NCBI RefSeq assembly: GCF_023586365.1
Contig: NZ_CP097759.1
Coordinates: 62,001-126,000 of the forward strand
Length of the DNA stretch: 64,000 nucleotides
Reading direction: 5' to 3'
Origin: Blochmannia endosymbiont of Camponotus sp.
GTDB lineage: Bacteria > Pseudomonadota > Gammaproteobacteria > Enterobacterales > Enterobacteriaceae
Of the stretch, positions 52,311-63,432 are shown in pieces. The stretch's first letter is position 1. Each line of letters starts with the position of its first letter. Below the pieces are notes generated by a model that saw nothing but the letters and a program-made list of their open reading frames with translations, made no database searches and had not been told where the DNA came from. Both the position numbers and the translations under genes were made by a program.

Positions 52311-52768
52311 ATAGATAATAGTTTATTGAAGTTATGCGTATGTTACTTTCTTTTAAATAAGATGCATTTTTATATATAATAAATTTTTTATATTTAAGTT
52401 TTATATTGATATACAATATTATTGTATTTTGGATTTATTTTTATCAATCATATGGATTTGATTTATATTTTATATATCACAATTTTCAGTTACATGTAAT
52501 AATGATAAAATACTGTGCAATGTCGTCATGAACTTGACGTCAGGTGTTAGATATATTATATGGAATATATTTTTTATTTTAAACGTCTATAAGAATTTTA
52601 TTCTTATGTAAATCAAATTGATATATGAGAATATGTTTAATTATGATAAAGGAACTTTACGGATATCTTAATTAAAATTAAGAGTATCTTGTTTAATGGA
52701 TGTAGTATAGGGATGTGTTATATTTATTTTTGAGTTATTTTGTTGAAACTAAAAATTAAAAAAATTCC
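52311..52768. other. Convergent gap tdk-clsA
   Basis: 458 bp between convergent genes. It has an 8-bp hairpin at 52589-52607 (ATAAGAAT, loop TTT) and an imperfect inverted repeat near 52659-52690, either of which may end the two transcripts. No gene remnant is recognised. Confidence 0.4.
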
Positions 52769-54238
52769 TTACAACAGAGGACTTAAGAAATAAAATAAAC
52801 GCTCAACAATACGTTCCCAATAAGGGCGGTTGGCCCATTTTTGAGGGTCGATTATTTTAGAGTGTGCAATGTAGTTTTCATGTGTTTTTTCTAGTTCATT
52901 ACTAAAATCTTTACTATCAATTACTAATGTGATTTCAAAGTTTAGCCATAAACTGCGTATATCTAGGTTTACGGTTCCTATTAGGCTTAATTGTTGATCG
53001 ACTAATACACTTTTTACGTGTAGTAATCCATTTTGGAATTGATGTATTAAAACTCCGGCTTTTAATAATTCGCTAAAAAACGCTCTACTAGCCCAGTTTA
53101 CTAATATAGAGTCGTTGTTTTGAGGAATAATAATATGTACTTCTACTCCCCGTTGTGCTGCTGTACAAATGGCATGTAATAAATCATCACTAGGTACCAA
53201 ATATGGAGTAGTAATAATAAGCTTTTTACGTGCTTCATATAATGATATTAGTAGTGCTTGATGAATTATTCCCTCGGGGCATCCTGGTCCAGAGGGAATA
53301 ATTTGAATAGTATGTCCTGTTGATATTAGTTTATGATCTGTTACTATGTGAGTGTTGAATAACAATGGGGACAATACGTGTTGTCCTGTTTCAATTTCCC
53401 AATCAGAAGAAAATATTATGCTCATGGCTGAAGCGGCAGGCCCGTCTATACGCACCATAATGTCGATCCATTGTCCAATTCCTATGTTTTTTTTAAACAA
53501 CTGTGGATCTACCATATTCATACTGCCAGTATAAGCAATATGATCATCAATTAATATCATTTTTCGGTGTTGTCGCAGATCCATACGACGTAAAAAGACG
53601 CGCAACAAATTAACATGTAGCGCTTCTACAATTTTCACTCCAGCTTGTCGCATTATATTAGGATATGAACTATTGAAAAAATTGGCGCATCCGGCTGAAT
53701 CTAATATAATTCGACATCGGACGCCTCTTTTAGCTGCTATAATTAATTTTTTTATAACATGATCTACTAATCCCCCGGATTCCCAAATATAAAATACCAT
53801 ATCAATGCTGTGTTGAGCTAATTCAATATCTTTAATTAAAGATATGATGGTATCGTCAGTTTTTTTAAATAACTGTATTTGATTACCCTTTAAAGCGCCT
53901 ATTCCTTGACGATGTTCGCAAAGCTTAAATAATGAAGCAGCGATTACGCTGTGTTCAGTGGAAAATATATGTTTATAAGTTTTTAGTATTTGTATACGAC
54001 GCATGGTAGATGACCATGCTATTTTACTTCTAGTAGATCGTTGTTTACCAAGGTTAGATTCTCCAAATAATAGATATGTAATGATACCTATTAAAGGCAA
54101 AACATAAATTACTAATAACCATGCCATAGACGATGGCACCGCTCGGCGTTTTATTAAAACTCGAAATGTAACTAGTACGATTAATAACCAATAACTACAT
54201 AAGAAAATACAATTAAATATAGCATGAATCACAATCAT
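52769..54238 (-). CDS. clsA: Cardiolipin synthase A
   Basis: Joins two phosphatidylglycerols into cardiolipin and glycerol at the inner membrane. It is 489 aa (E. coli ClsA 486). Two N-terminal membrane segments (about 4-26 and 38-58) precede two phospholipase D domains with HKD motifs: His224/Lys226/Asp231 (HRKMILIDD) and His407/Lys409/Asp414 (HVKSVLVD). Both catalytic sets are intact. It is upstream of tonB in divergent orientation, which follows the E. coli cls-tonB neighbourhood with kch and yciI removed. Confidence 0.95.
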   Translation of the reverse strand: MIVIHAIFNCIFLCSYWLLIVLVTFRVLIKRRAVPSSMAWLLVIYVLPLIGIITYLLFGESNLGKQRSTRSKIAWSSTMRRIQILKTYKHIFSTEHSVIAASLFKLCEHRQGIGALKGNQIQLFKKTDDTIISLIKDIELAQHSIDMVFYIWESGGLVDHVIKKLIIAAKRGVRCRIILDSAGCANFFNSSYPNIMRQAGVKIVEALHVNLLRVFLRRMDLRQHRKMILIDDHIAYTGSMNMVDPQLFKKNIGIGQWIDIMVRIDGPAASAMSIIFSSDWEIETGQHVLSPLLFNTHIVTDHKLISTGHTIQIIPSGPGCPEGIIHQALLISLYEARKKLIITTPYLVPSDDLLHAICTAAQRGVEVHIIIPQNNDSILVNWASRAFFSELLKAGVLIHQFQNGLLHVKSVLVDQQLSLIGTVNLDIRSLWLNFEITLVIDSKDFSNELEKTHENYIAHSKIIDPQKWANRPYWERIVERLFYFLSPLL

Positions 54239-54744
54239 GATTACATAAATCCTATTGAGTTGTTTATAGGATATCTTAAATAAAGACTATAGATTATTAT
54301 TGAATATTTATTTTATGACAAATTTTATAATCGTACAAAAAGTGTAGATATATAATGATCAGATATTAATTTTTAAAATATATTAATTAATGTTAATTAT
54401 TATTTGATAGTATCAATTTCATTGTTATATGCTATACATTATAAACAGTATATGATAAGCGCAAAGTACTTCTTATATTTTGAGCAAATAAATGAATTTG
54501 TGTATTCATTATATAAATTAGTAATTATTATGCGATGCAATACATATCATCGATTACTCATACTCGAATAGTATAAGTAATTAACGAAAAACTGATGTAT
54601 GTGTTTAGTTAAATTATTTAATTTTAAACAATTAGAATTGATGCATAACTATTTGTTGTAGTATCTATCCATGTATTTAAAATATTAAGGAGAGTAATTT
54701 CAAATAATTCTTAGTATAAAGATAATAAAATATTCAAAATTATA
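54239..54744. promoter_or_regulatory. Divergent region clsA-tonB
   Basis: 506 bp of AT-rich DNA between divergent genes, occupying the place of E. coli kch, yciI and neighbours. An AAGGAGA lies near 54688 but has no start codon close behind it. No gene remnant is recognised. Confidence 0.4.
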
Positions 54745-55476
54745 ATGAAATATGAGTTTTTTTTAAAAAAAATAAAAGATTTGGTTATAGATCTGTTCCA
54801 ACGTATTTGGCGCAAATTGCATATGTCAATTTATTTTTATTGTTTTGTGTCATGTGTAGTACATGCATTTGTGATGTATGTATTATTATATCATTGTTAT
54901 TATTTTATCAATCAGTCTATTTGCGCGCAAAGATCTAAGATCATTACATTGTCATTACTGCAAACTAGTCAACTTTTTCATGAATCATTAGAAAAAAAAC
55001 AGTTATCGAACACACTTAAAACATGTCATAAGCAACAAAATTCAAAATCTATAATTCGGTCAGAAAAAAAAAATTTAGATAGTTCTAAATATAAATTAAA
55101 TGCTTATAAAAATGTTCCTTTGGTTGAAAAAAATAATGTTAATATTGGAGAACCTACAACACATTCTGTGCATTTGTCTAAAAAACCTCATGATAGGCCA
55201 CATATATCTTCTTGTATAATTAATCGTGTATATCCTGAATATCCTAATAGAGCGAGAATATTGAATATAGAAGGCAAAATTATTGTACAATATGATGTAA
55301 ATACTAAAGGCAAAGTTGATAACATATGCATATTATCAGCGGTTCCTCCTGGTATATTTGAAGAAAGTATTAGATCAGCTATGCGTCGTTGGGTATATGA
55401 GAGCAATAAACCAGAAAAAAAATTGATTATTATTTTCAAATTTTGTTTAAATTCTGTAAAAATGTTTGGTAATTAA
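54745..55476 (+). CDS. tonB: TonB energy-transducing protein, diverged
   Basis: Couples the inner-membrane proton gradient (through ExbB/ExbD) to outer-membrane receptors. It is 243 aa. The N-terminal membrane segment (about 28-55) keeps the Ser-x3-His pair (Ser36, His40) required in E. coli TonB. The C-terminal domain (about 160-235: VYPEYPNRARILNIEGKIIV, GKVDNICILSA, AMRRWVYE) is clear. The usual Pro-Glu and Pro-Lys repeat region that spans the periplasm is absent; the spacer is Lys/Asn/Ser-rich. An extra 20 or so residues precede the anchor; a start at Met27 is possible. An in-frame 10-A tract is at 55064-55073. Confidence 0.88.
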   Translation: MKYEFFLKKIKDLVIDLFQRIWRKLHMSIYFYCFVSCVVHAFVMYVLLYHCYYFINQSICAQRSKIITLSLLQTSQLFHESLEKKQLSNTLKTCHKQQNSKSIIRSEKKNLDSSKYKLNAYKNVPLVEKNNVNIGEPTTHSVHLSKKPHDRPHISSCIINRVYPEYPNRARILNIEGKIIVQYDVNTKGKVDNICILSAVPPGIFEESIRSAMRRWVYESNKPEKKLIIIFKFCLNSVKMFGN

Positions 55477-55648
55477 TATTATACATGGTTATTTTAATAA
55501 ATTGATTTTTCAAATTTATGTAAAATTAATGCTTTTAATCAATTGAATAATTACGATTTCGCGTTGTAATGCATATAGTTTCTTATTTTATATTAGTTAT
55601 TTTTTTAATATAAATATAAATAAAAAATTTTTAAGAAAATTAATAATT

Positions 55649-56386
55649 TCATATTGTTCTGATAATCATATATAAGCGATATAAATAAATTAAAATAATT
55701 ACAGATAATATATTGTTCGTACTGTTTATTAAAATCTTAACAATGAAGATCCAAGAATGGAAATAGTGGATATATATTAGTATAAATATAGTTTTCATTA
55801 GAAACCATAATAGTATTGGCGGTGTAGTTAAATAAATGTTGCGATAGCTTACTTTGATACTAAGGCGTATAGCTTCCATAATAGATATATTATTAGTGGT
55901 AATTATAATCGGAGTTAAGCTGATTATAATGGTTAATAGAATACCCGGAACAATTGCTATCATTAAACCCAGTTGTATACACAATGTAGTGTAAAAAATT
56001 AATAGCAATAATTTTGGAAACATTGGTATCGCTGACTTAATAATATTTATTATATTGAAAGATTGGTTATTTTTATCGGTAGTAGATAAAACATGTAACA
56101 TGGTTAGTATACTTCCGAATAAAAAAGTACTACTTAGAAGCTTAGAAATACTATTAGCGGCAGATAATTTTAATAAAATATACTGTTGATCTGATGATAA
56201 CTCTTTGATTATGTCCTGTAAGCTCCTATTAATAAAATTATGCATAAATATGAGATCTTCTGTGTTTGGTAATAAAATATAATCTAAGCTAGCTTGCATT
56301 AATGTTGTAGCGAATATTAATGTCGTAATATTAATGTAATAGTTGCGAATAAAACATAATACGTCTTGAGATACTTTGATTATCAT
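55649..56386 (-). CDS. yciC: Inner membrane protein YciC (UPF0259)
   Basis: A 245-aa polytopic membrane protein of unknown function, matching E. coli YciC (247 aa) in length and in the blocks LSSDQQYILLKLSAANSIS, PMFPKLLLLIFYTTL and the C-terminal LIYLYRLYMIIR. About six hydrophobic segments are visible. In E. coli it lies in the yciA-yciB-yciC group beside tonB; yciA and yciB are missing here. No function is assigned. Confidence 0.85.
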   Translation of the reverse strand: MIIKVSQDVLCFIRNYYINITTLIFATTLMQASLDYILLPNTEDLIFMHNFINRSLQDIIKELSSDQQYILLKLSAANSISKLLSSTFLFGSILTMLHVLSTTDKNNQSFNIINIIKSAIPMFPKLLLLIFYTTLCIQLGLMIAIVPGILLTIIISLTPIIITTNNISIMEAIRLSIKVSYRNIYLTTPPILLWFLMKTIFILIYIHYFHSWIFIVKILINSTNNILSVIILIYLYRLYMIIRTI

Positions 56387-56828
56387 AATTTTTCCAAAAA
56401 TATTTTTTTGAAAATAAAGATGTCATATTTCTTCGCAATTGAATTCGTGAAATATGATCAAATTATTTAATTTTAATTAAAATGTAATGTGATTCTATAA
56501 ATAATTATATTCAATCTATTGTTTAGGGAATATTTGCATTTGGTAATTTTCTGATAATATTTATAGTTTATAATAAACTGAATATTTTTGCGTCAATGTA
56601 TTGTCGATGTATTGTATGTGCGAGTATGTTTATAAATTTAACGCGTTTGCACATGGAGATTAATAAATATTGTAATAATATTTTGTATACCAAAGTAATA
56701 TTAAATCTAATATAATGTACTTTGGCGTTTTTATAAAGGATTTGCGTACTAGTTTTGATGATTATAATATATAAACCATTCGGTTTTTTGTTAAAAATAA
56801 GAATATAATGACACCTATTATTGCTAAT
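56387..56828. other. Gap yciC-trpA
   Basis: 442 bp between two minus-strand genes. It holds the trp operon end (hairpin at 56690-56725) and the yciC promoter. No gene remnant is recognised. Confidence 0.4.
56690..56725. terminator. Hairpin after trpA
   Basis: An outer 8-bp stem CCAAAGTA/TACTTTGG and an inner 6-bp stem with a 4-nt loop and one bulge, about 100 nt beyond the trpA stop. Five T follow on the plus strand, not the minus strand, so as a trp operon terminator it is only a candidate. Confidence 0.4.
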
Positions 56829-57659
56829 CTAATTTATGTTAGAACGCATGGATGTCTTCATAAGACGTACTAATTTCTCTATTTTCTTAAATGCTAGTTC
56901 TGTATTAGATATATTTTTTTCTATAATGCTTGCAATTTTAGAACCGGTAATGACCCCAGAAGTTCCTAACGATAACGATTCTTGAGCTTGAAGTGGTGTG
57001 TGTATTCCAAAACCTTGCAGTATAGGTAATTTCTTTTTTTGTTTTTGGATACATTTAATTATATTATATAATATAGTGTTATAAATTTTTTTTGTATTAA
57101 TATCAATTCCAGTTACTCCAGGACGGGATAGTAAATAGATGTATCCATGTCCGAGAGTGGTAATATTATGGATTAATTCTTCGGTAGCATTAGGTGGGCA
57201 AATAAAGATATGGGCTATTTTATGTTGTGTAGCAGCATTATAAAACGGTAGACTTTCTTCTACAGGAAGATCAGGAATTAATATGGAATCTATATCTAGT
57301 TTTGAGCAACATGAATAGAAATTATTTATTCCATTTTTAAAGACTAAATTTGCATAGATTAGCAATCCGATGGGTAAATTTGGATATTTATTACGAATAT
57401 TGTGTAGTATCATCACACAACGTGAAAAATTTATACCTGATTTGAAAGCACGTTCCATACTCTTTTGTATTATAGGTCCATCTGATATGGGATCAGAAAA
57501 TGGTATTCCTAATTCTAGCGCATCGGAACCCGAAGACACTAATATATCGATGATATGCATAAAAGCAATAGGATTGGGATATCCTACGGCAATAAACGGA
57601 ACAAATGCTCCTAATTTTTTCTGATTTAAATGTGTAAATAATTTTTCGTAACGATTCAT
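56829..57659 (-). CDS. trpA: Tryptophan synthase alpha chain
   Basis: Cleaves indole-glycerol phosphate to indole and glyceraldehyde 3-phosphate, passing indole to TrpB. It is 276 aa (E. coli 268). The TIM barrel has the catalytic Glu in DALELGIPFSDPISDGP and the catalytic Asp in LDIDSILIPDLPVEES. LLSRPGVTG and the phosphate-binding GSKIASII are present. It is the last gene of the operon and starts 2 nt after the trpB stop. Confidence 0.96.
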   Translation of the reverse strand: MNRYEKLFTHLNQKKLGAFVPFIAVGYPNPIAFMHIIDILVSSGSDALELGIPFSDPISDGPIIQKSMERAFKSGINFSRCVMILHNIRNKYPNLPIGLLIYANLVFKNGINNFYSCCSKLDIDSILIPDLPVEESLPFYNAATQHKIAHIFICPPNATEELIHNITTLGHGYIYLLSRPGVTGIDINTKKIYNTILYNIIKCIQKQKKKLPILQGFGIHTPLQAQESLSLGTSGVITGSKIASIIEKNISNTELAFKKIEKLVRLMKTSMRSNIN

Positions 57660-57661
57660 TG

Positions 57662-58852
57662 TTATGTATCTCGTTTTTTTTTTAATGCATTACAAACTGT
57701 AGAAATGTCTTTATCTCCACGTCCAGACAAATTAACTACTAAAATTTGTGCTTTATTTGGTTGTTTTTGAATTATTTTTAGTGCATGAGCTAAAGCATGA
57801 GCAGATTCTAGAGCTGGAATAATTCCTTCATGAATAGATAATTTCTTAAAAGCTGTTATGGCTTCTGTATCATTAACAGATACGTACTGTACCCGGCCAG
57901 TATTTTTTAGATAAACATGCTCTGGACCGACAGATGGGAAATCAAGACCAGCGGAAACAGAATAAGAGTTTTTTACTTGTCCTTCCGAAGATTGTAAAAT
58001 TAAACTTTTCATGCCGAAATAAATTCCTACACTTCCGTGTTGTAGAGCAGCGCCATGATATTCAGTGTCTATACCTAATCCTCCAGCTTCTACACCTAAT
58101 AACTGTACTGATGGTATATCGATAAAATCGGAAAATATGCCAATAGCATTAGATCCGCCTCCTACGCAAGCAATAATTGCATCTGGTAAGCATTGCTCAT
58201 ATTTTTGTATTTGTTTGTGTGTTTCTTTTCCAATAATACGTTGAAATTCTCTAACGATTGTGGGGAAAGGATGAGGCCCGGCAGCTGTACCAAGCATATA
58301 ATGAGTATATTCATAAGTTTTTGACCATTCACGCATGGCTTCGTTACAAGCATCTTTTAAAGTTTCAGATCCACGATGTACTGGAATAACTTTTGTGCCC
58401 ATTAATTGCATTCTCAAAACATTGAGTTTTTGACGTTTTATATCTTTAGATCCCATATAAATACGACATTTCAATCCTAAAAGAGATGCTGCAATGGAGA
58501 CGGCAACTCCATGTTGTCCGGCACCAGTTTCAGCGATTATTTCTGTTTTAGACATACGCTTTGCTAGTAAAGCTTGTCCTAATACTTGGTTGGTTTTATG
58601 AGATCCTCCATGTAATAAGTCTTCACGTTTTAAATACAGTTTAGTGCGAGTTCCTTTTGTTAAATTTCTACATAATGTTAAAGGAGTAGGGCGACCGGCG
58701 TAGTGATTTAAAAGATATTTGAGTTCTGTTTGGAAAGAAGCATCATCTTGAGCCGATATAAACGCTTCTTCTAATTGAGTCAGCGCTGGTATTAGAATTT
58801 GTGGTACATACATACCTCCAAATTCTCCAAAATAAGATTTTAATTTTATCAT
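57662..58852 (-). CDS. trpB: Tryptophan synthase beta chain
   Basis: A PLP enzyme that condenses indole and serine into tryptophan. It is 396 aa (E. coli 397). The PLP lysine lies in [15 protein letters not shown], the phosphate-binding glycines in [10 protein letters not shown], and the substrate loop in [11 protein letters not shown]. The C-terminus ends in an in-frame 10-A tract (T10 on the plus strand at 57674-57683, encoding LKKKR) just before the stop, so slippage would alter only the last residues and might extend towards trpA. Confidence 0.97.
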   Translation of the reverse strand: MIKLKSYFGEFGGMYVPQILIPALTQLEEAFISAQDDASFQTELKYLLNHYAGRPTPLTLCRNLTKGTRTKLYLKREDLLHGGSHKTNQVLGQALLAKRMSKTEIIAETGAGQHGVAVSIAASLLGLKCRIYMGSKDIKRQKLNVLRMQLMGTKVIPVHRGSETLKDACNEAMREWSKTYEYTHYMLGTAAGPHPFPTIVREFQRIIGKETHKQIQKYEQCLPDAIIACVGGGSNAIGIFSDFIDIPSVQLLGVEAGGLGIDTEYHGAALQHGSVGIYFGMKSLILQSSEGQVKNSYSVSAGLDFPSVGPEHVYLKNTGRVQYVSVNDTEAITAFKKLSIHEGIIPALESAHALAHALKIIQKQPNKAQILVVNLSGRGDKDISTVCNALKKKRDT

Positions 58853-58894
58853 ATTGATTATTTTATTGTTTAATTATTTGGAATATATATTCCT

Positions 58895-60265
58895 TTAATA
58901 AGATCTGATTATTTGGAAGACTTTGATGAGTTTTTGGTGATTTTTAATACCTGGTCTAATTTCAACTCCAGAATTAAAATCTAAACCTAAACAACCTATG
59001 TACCCCGCTTTATTACAATTGTCTATTGTTAATCCTCCGGCTAAAATTATTCTATCTAATCGCATATTAGAAAGCAGTGACCAATCAAAAGTTTTTCCAC
59101 TGCCCCCTCCATTATCTGTTAAATAGCGATCCACGTTTAGTATATTACATTGCGGCAATGGTCTGTGGTTCATATTAATGCTTTTCCATATGTGACATGT
59201 CATAGGTAATCGTGTCCGCAAAACATTAATATAATCTTGATCTTCTACGCCATGAAGCTGAACTGCTGCTAGCCCTAATATGTTAACTATGGTAACAATG
59301 TAAGAAATTGTGGCATTACAAAATACACCAACATAACTCAAATGTTTTACGCAATAAACAATACGTTGCGCAATTGTGACATTTATGTAGCGAGGCGAAG
59401 TGGGAACAAAAATTAGTCCTCCATATATTGCACCTGATTTGTATGCAATATAAGCGTCTTTGACTTGAGTTAGTCCGCATATTTTGTTTTCTCCTAAAAT
59501 TAATTTTTTAATGGCTACATTAAGATTTGGTTGAGACATTAATATTGTGCCTATTAAAAATCCATTGACATATTGTCTAAGTTTTCTTATATGACAATAA
59601 TTGCTAATACCAGACTCGCTGATTACAGTGACAGTGTTAGGTATATCTTTGCTTAGAGTAATAGTGCGATTTAAATCAATAGACAAATCATTTAGATTAC
59701 GATTATTTATACCGATGACTTTAGCTCCTAAATATTTAGCACGCTTTAATTCATCTTCGTTTGCGATTTCTGTTAGTACCCCCATACACAATGTATGAGC
59801 TATTCTGACCAGTTTTTGATAGGTTGCATCATCTAAAATTGATAGCATTAGTAAAATAGCATCAGCTTTATGCAAGCGCGCAAAATAAATTTGCCATTCT
59901 GAAATAAAGAAATCTTTGCATAATATTGGTTGTTCTACGATGTTGCTCACTTGGTGTAAAATATTAAAATCTCCATGAAAGTATTTATTATCAGTTAATA
60001 CTGAAATTACTGAGGAGTAATTTTTATAAGTTTGTGCTATTTTGATAGGGTCGAAATCATTACAAATAATACCTTTAGAAGGAGACGCTTTCTTACATTC
60101 TAATATAAATATGGTTTGCTTTTTATTGTGGGACACAGCGCTATAAAAATCCCGATTGCTTGCTTGTGTTTTGCTTTTTAAAACATGTAATGAGTGTTGT
60201 TTTTTTTGATCAGCTATCCATGTTTTTTTATATGATAAAATTTTATCGAGTATCGTGTGTTTCAT
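58895..60265 (-). CDS. trpC: Indole-3-glycerol phosphate synthase / phosphoribosylanthranilate isomerase
   Basis: A bifunctional TrpC-TrpF fusion of 456 aa (E. coli 453 aa) carrying two consecutive steps. The N-terminal IGPS barrel (about 1-255) has FILECKKASPSKG, ILCKDFFISEWQI, GINNRNLNDLSIDL and VISESGI. The C-terminal PRAI barrel (about 258-456) has the catalytic Cys in KICGLTQVKDA, GLIFVPTSPR, AAVQLHG and a final LDFNSGVEIRPGIK. It overlaps the trpD end by 23 nt. The fused arrangement is typical of enterobacteria. Confidence 0.97.
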   Translation of the reverse strand: MKHTILDKILSYKKTWIADQKKQHSLHVLKSKTQASNRDFYSAVSHNKKQTIFILECKKASPSKGIICNDFDPIKIAQTYKNYSSVISVLTDNKYFHGDFNILHQVSNIVEQPILCKDFFISEWQIYFARLHKADAILLMLSILDDATYQKLVRIAHTLCMGVLTEIANEDELKRAKYLGAKVIGINNRNLNDLSIDLNRTITLSKDIPNTVTVISESGISNYCHIRKLRQYVNGFLIGTILMSQPNLNVAIKKLILGENKICGLTQVKDAYIAYKSGAIYGGLIFVPTSPRYINVTIAQRIVYCVKHLSYVGVFCNATISYIVTIVNILGLAAVQLHGVEDQDYINVLRTRLPMTCHIWKSINMNHRPLPQCNILNVDRYLTDNGGGSGKTFDWSLLSNMRLDRIILAGGLTIDNCNKAGYIGCLGLDFNSGVEIRPGIKNHQKLIKVFQIIRSY

Positions 60266-61268
60266 GATTTTGTATCTTAGTTTTTGATAAAGAAGTCAAA
60301 AGAGTGTAAGGTATACCATGATGCATTTTTTCTAAAGCTAGTTGCGCATTAGCGCGTAGATTGTTATATCCAAATAATTTTAATAATAATGCTACGTTGG
60401 CTGCTATTACAGCTAAATGCGCAGCTTTTCCTTTTCCTTTTAATATGTTGATCATGTATTCGTGGGCTTGTTTTTTCGAATAACAACGTAATATTTCTAT
60501 TGGATACGAGTCCAATCCAAAATCTGATGCTGTCAAAATATAATTCTTTATGATGTTATTGTGTAGTTCCGCTACATGAGTAGGGGAGTGTAATCCCACT
60601 TCATCAATCCCTCCACAATGTACTACGATCGCGTGATTATATTTAAGTAATTGTAATATTTGGATTATAGGTGATAGTAACTCTTTTTTGTATACACCAA
60701 TAAGTGTTAATGGAGGCTTGGATGGATTAATCAATGGGCCTACTATATTAAATAACGTAGGAATTTTTAATTGCTTACGTATGGGCATTATGCGATGTAG
60801 CACTGTATAGTATTGCGGGGCATATAAAAAGCATATACCTAATTCATCAAAGTTTTTACGCGCTTGTTGCGGATTGCTGATCATCAAATAATGTTGTTCT
60901 AGTAAGTCCATTGATCCCGTTAGATTAGATATACTACGGTTGCCATGTTTAATAATTTTTGCGCCGCAAGTTGAAGCTACAATAGCACTAGTTGTAGAAA
61001 TATTGATAGTATTACTATTGTCTCCCCCGGTACCTGTAATGTCTGCAAACAAGCTATTTGGACGGGGAAAAGGTTTAGCATGAGTTAATAATATATTTAC
61101 AGCGCCTACAATTTCTTCAAAGGTCTCTCCACGTATTTTCATACTAATAAGTGCCGATGCAATTTGTATTTCAGATAATTTTTCTTTTATTATGGAGCGT
61201 AATAATGCTTCACTTTGTTCTTGGTTAATATTTTTACCTTGATATAGAGTGTCTAAAATGGCTTGCAT
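60243..61268 (-). CDS. trpD: Anthranilate phosphoribosyltransferase
   Basis: Transfers the phosphoribosyl group of PRPP to anthranilate. The glycine-rich motif [16 protein letters not shown] and the [13 protein letters not shown] block are intact. I start at the ATG at 61268 ([11 protein letters not shown]), with AAGGA 9 nt upstream, giving 341 aa; in-frame starts further up would run deeper into trpG. In E. coli this domain is fused behind the glutaminase domain. Here the two are separate and overlap by 16 nt in different frames, so translation is probably coupled. Confidence 0.94.
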   Translation of the reverse strand: MQAILDTLYQGKNINQEQSEALLRSIIKEKLSEIQIASALISMKIRGETFEEIVGAVNILLTHAKPFPRPNSLFADITGTGGDNSNTINISTTSAIVASTCGAKIIKHGNRSISNLTGSMDLLEQHYLMISNPQQARKNFDELGICFLYAPQYYTVLHRIMPIRKQLKIPTLFNIVGPLINPSKPPLTLIGVYKKELLSPIIQILQLLKYNHAIVVHCGGIDEVGLHSPTHVAELHNNIIKNYILTASDFGLDSYPIEILRCYSKKQAHEYMINILKGKGKAAHLAVIAANVALLLKLFGYNNLRANAQLALEKMHHGIPYTLLTSLSKTKIQNHETHDTR

Positions 61269-61867
61269 GTTATTTTTTCCTTGTATAAGCATATTGCCCA
61301 TGCGATAGTTTGCTGAATAAGTTGCGTTCCGTGAGTTGTTAAGATAGATTCGGGATGGAATTGAAACCCGCAAATCCGATCAGAGTCATTACGTACTGCC
61401 ATTGCTGTGTGTTTATTGTAATAAGCATTAATTTTTAAATTATTTGGTATATAACTACCTATTAATGAATGGTATCGTCCTACTAAAAAAGGGTTTGGTA
61501 TATTAGAAAACATAGCTGAATTGTCGTGATGTATCAAAGAAGATTTTCCATGAAAAATTTCTTTTGATTGCGATATACGTCCTCCATAAAATTCTACAAT
61601 GGCTTGATATCCTAGACAAATTCCGATGATTGGGATTTGTCTGTGTAATTGTGCTATCAATTTTGTCATGCATCCAGCTTTACTAGGAGATCCAGGACCT
61701 GGTGATAACATTAAAATTGGGTCTACCATATTCGATAGTGTATCAGTAATGATTGATGCAGGCAGTTGATTAGTATATATCAGTACTTGATGCCCATGAT
61801 TGCGTAACTGATCTACTAAATTATACGTAAATGAGTCAATGTTATCCAGTAATATTACGTTAACCAT
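61253..61867 (-). CDS. trpG: Anthranilate synthase glutamine amidotransferase component
   Basis: Releases ammonia from glutamine for TrpE. It is 204 aa, a class I amidotransferase with [27 protein letters not shown], the nucleophile Cys in [11 protein letters not shown], and the His and Glu of [11 protein letters not shown]. It corresponds to the N-terminal domain of E. coli TrpD. After [12 protein letters not shown], where the E. coli fusion continues into the transferase domain, this gene reads six unrelated residues and stops. It starts 2 nt after trpE and might also serve PabB. Confidence 0.95.
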   Translation of the reverse strand: MVNVILLDNIDSFTYNLVDQLRNHGHQVLIYTNQLPASIITDTLSNMVDPILMLSPGPGSPSKAGCMTKLIAQLHRQIPIIGICLGYQAIVEFYGGRISQSKEIFHGKSSLIHHDNSAMFSNIPNPFLVGRYHSLIGSYIPNNLKINAYYNKHTAMAVRNDSDRICGFQFHPESILTTHGTQLIQQTIAWAICLYKEKITCKPF

Positions 61868-61869
61868 TG

Positions 61870-63432
61870 TTAAAATAATTCCTTAGAACCATGTGCTGTA
61901 GAGATGGCATGTAAAACAGCACGTGCTTTGTTACGGCTTTCATCGGCTTCTGATTGAGGTATGGAGTCTATTACTATACCCGCCCCCGCTTGCACTGTAG
62001 CTATTTGATTTGTGACGTAGGCTGATCGAATGATGATACATGTGTCTAAATTTCCAGCACCAGTTAAGTATCCAATAGCGCCTCCGTAAGTATTACGACG
62101 TGTACCTTCTACCTCATAAATAAGTTGCATAGCTCTAATTTTTGGGGCTCCAGTTAATGTGCCCATATTCATGCATGCACGATAGGCATGTAGTACATCA
62201 AGATCATGACGCAACTCTCCTACTACTCTAGATACTAAATGCATAACGAAAGAGTATCTATCTACTTTTAATAAATCAGCTACATAACGGCTACCTGCTT
62301 TACAGACGCGCGCTAAATCATTTCTTGCTAAGTCTACTAACATGAGATGCTCTGATAATTCTTTATGATTTAAGCGCATTTCTAATTCTATACGGTTATC
62401 TGAATCTGTATCCAATGATCCATCAGTACGATAAGTTCTAGATCGCGTACCAGCGATGGGGTAAATTTCAATTTGTCGAGTATCTGCATTGTATTTTAAA
62501 GAACTTTCTGGAGAAGCTCCGAAAAGTGTAAATGCTACGTCTTGCATAAAAAACATGTAAGGACTAGGATTGTTAGTTTTTAGTACATGGTATGCCGCCA
62601 ATGGTGAAGGGCATGGAAGGAAAAATCGTCGTGAAGGGACAGCTTGTAATATTTCTCCTTGACGTATAGATCTTTGTATTTTACGTATAACTCGCTTATA
62701 TTTTTCGTCATTTGGCTCACAGCGTAGTGTCATATTGTGTATTTTTGTATAAGGAATAGATTGTGGTGTTTGGTTAATTTGGATTTTTAATTGATTCATC
62801 CTAGTTTGTAATCGATCTTTTTCTAAGATATTTGGACTAAATAAGGTAATTTGTAATGAAGCAGTGTATTTTTGATGATCAAACACCAATAATGTTTCGG
62901 CTAAATAGAAACAGTAATCTGGGCATTTATAAGTATTAATTAATTGAGGAAAATATTCAAAACAAGATATTAAATCGTAGGAAAATAAACCTCCTAAAAA
63001 TGTAGCTTTGGGGGTGTTGTGAAGAGGTTGTATTATTTTTAGTAATGAGCGTAGACAGTCAAATATTGAAATCGATCGTAGACATGTATCTTCGTCAGTT
63101 GTTGTCTGTGTTGTAGGAAATATAAATTTGATGCTGTCAGAAGTTTTATGAATTTTCACTGTTGTGGGCAACGTTTGCACTAGTAACGGGAGTAAACTTG
63201 CGCCATTTTTAGTTAAAGCTTGTACAGTAACGGTTGAGCCATAAGCGGTAATACGCAATGCGCTATCAATAATCATCATACTTTCTATGTTGTGTTTTTT
63301 ATTAATTTCTGCTGATTCTAATAATAATGTCGAATTACGTTTATTGCATAATTGATTAAAAATGGCTGCTGGATTGGAATGATAGCGCACTTGAATATTT
63401 AGACATTTCATCTGATTTTTTTGACATCTCAT
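61870..63432 (-). CDS. trpE: Anthranilate synthase component I
   Basis: Makes anthranilate from chorismate and TrpG-derived ammonia, the first committed step of tryptophan synthesis. It is 520 aa, the same as E. coli. The tryptophan feedback-inhibition motif LLES followed by ten residues and Ser is intact (residues 37-40 and Ser51). Catalytic blocks include [36 protein letters not shown] and [18 protein letters not shown]. It is the first gene of the operon. No leader peptide with tandem Trp codons is visible upstream, so control is probably by feedback inhibition alone. Confidence 0.97.
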   Translation of the reverse strand: MRCQKNQMKCLNIQVRYHSNPAAIFNQLCNKRNSTLLLESAEINKKHNIESMMIIDSALRITAYGSTVTVQALTKNGASLLPLLVQTLPTTVKIHKTSDSIKFIFPTTQTTTDEDTCLRSISIFDCLRSLLKIIQPLHNTPKATFLGGLFSYDLISCFEYFPQLINTYKCPDYCFYLAETLLVFDHQKYTASLQITLFSPNILEKDRLQTRMNQLKIQINQTPQSIPYTKIHNMTLRCEPNDEKYKRVIRKIQRSIRQGEILQAVPSRRFFLPCPSPLAAYHVLKTNNPSPYMFFMQDVAFTLFGASPESSLKYNADTRQIEIYPIAGTRSRTYRTDGSLDTDSDNRIELEMRLNHKELSEHLMLVDLARNDLARVCKAGSRYVADLLKVDRYSFVMHLVSRVVGELRHDLDVLHAYRACMNMGTLTGAPKIRAMQLIYEVEGTRRNTYGGAIGYLTGAGNLDTCIIIRSAYVTNQIATVQAGAGIVIDSIPQSEADESRNKARAVLHAISTAHGSKELF

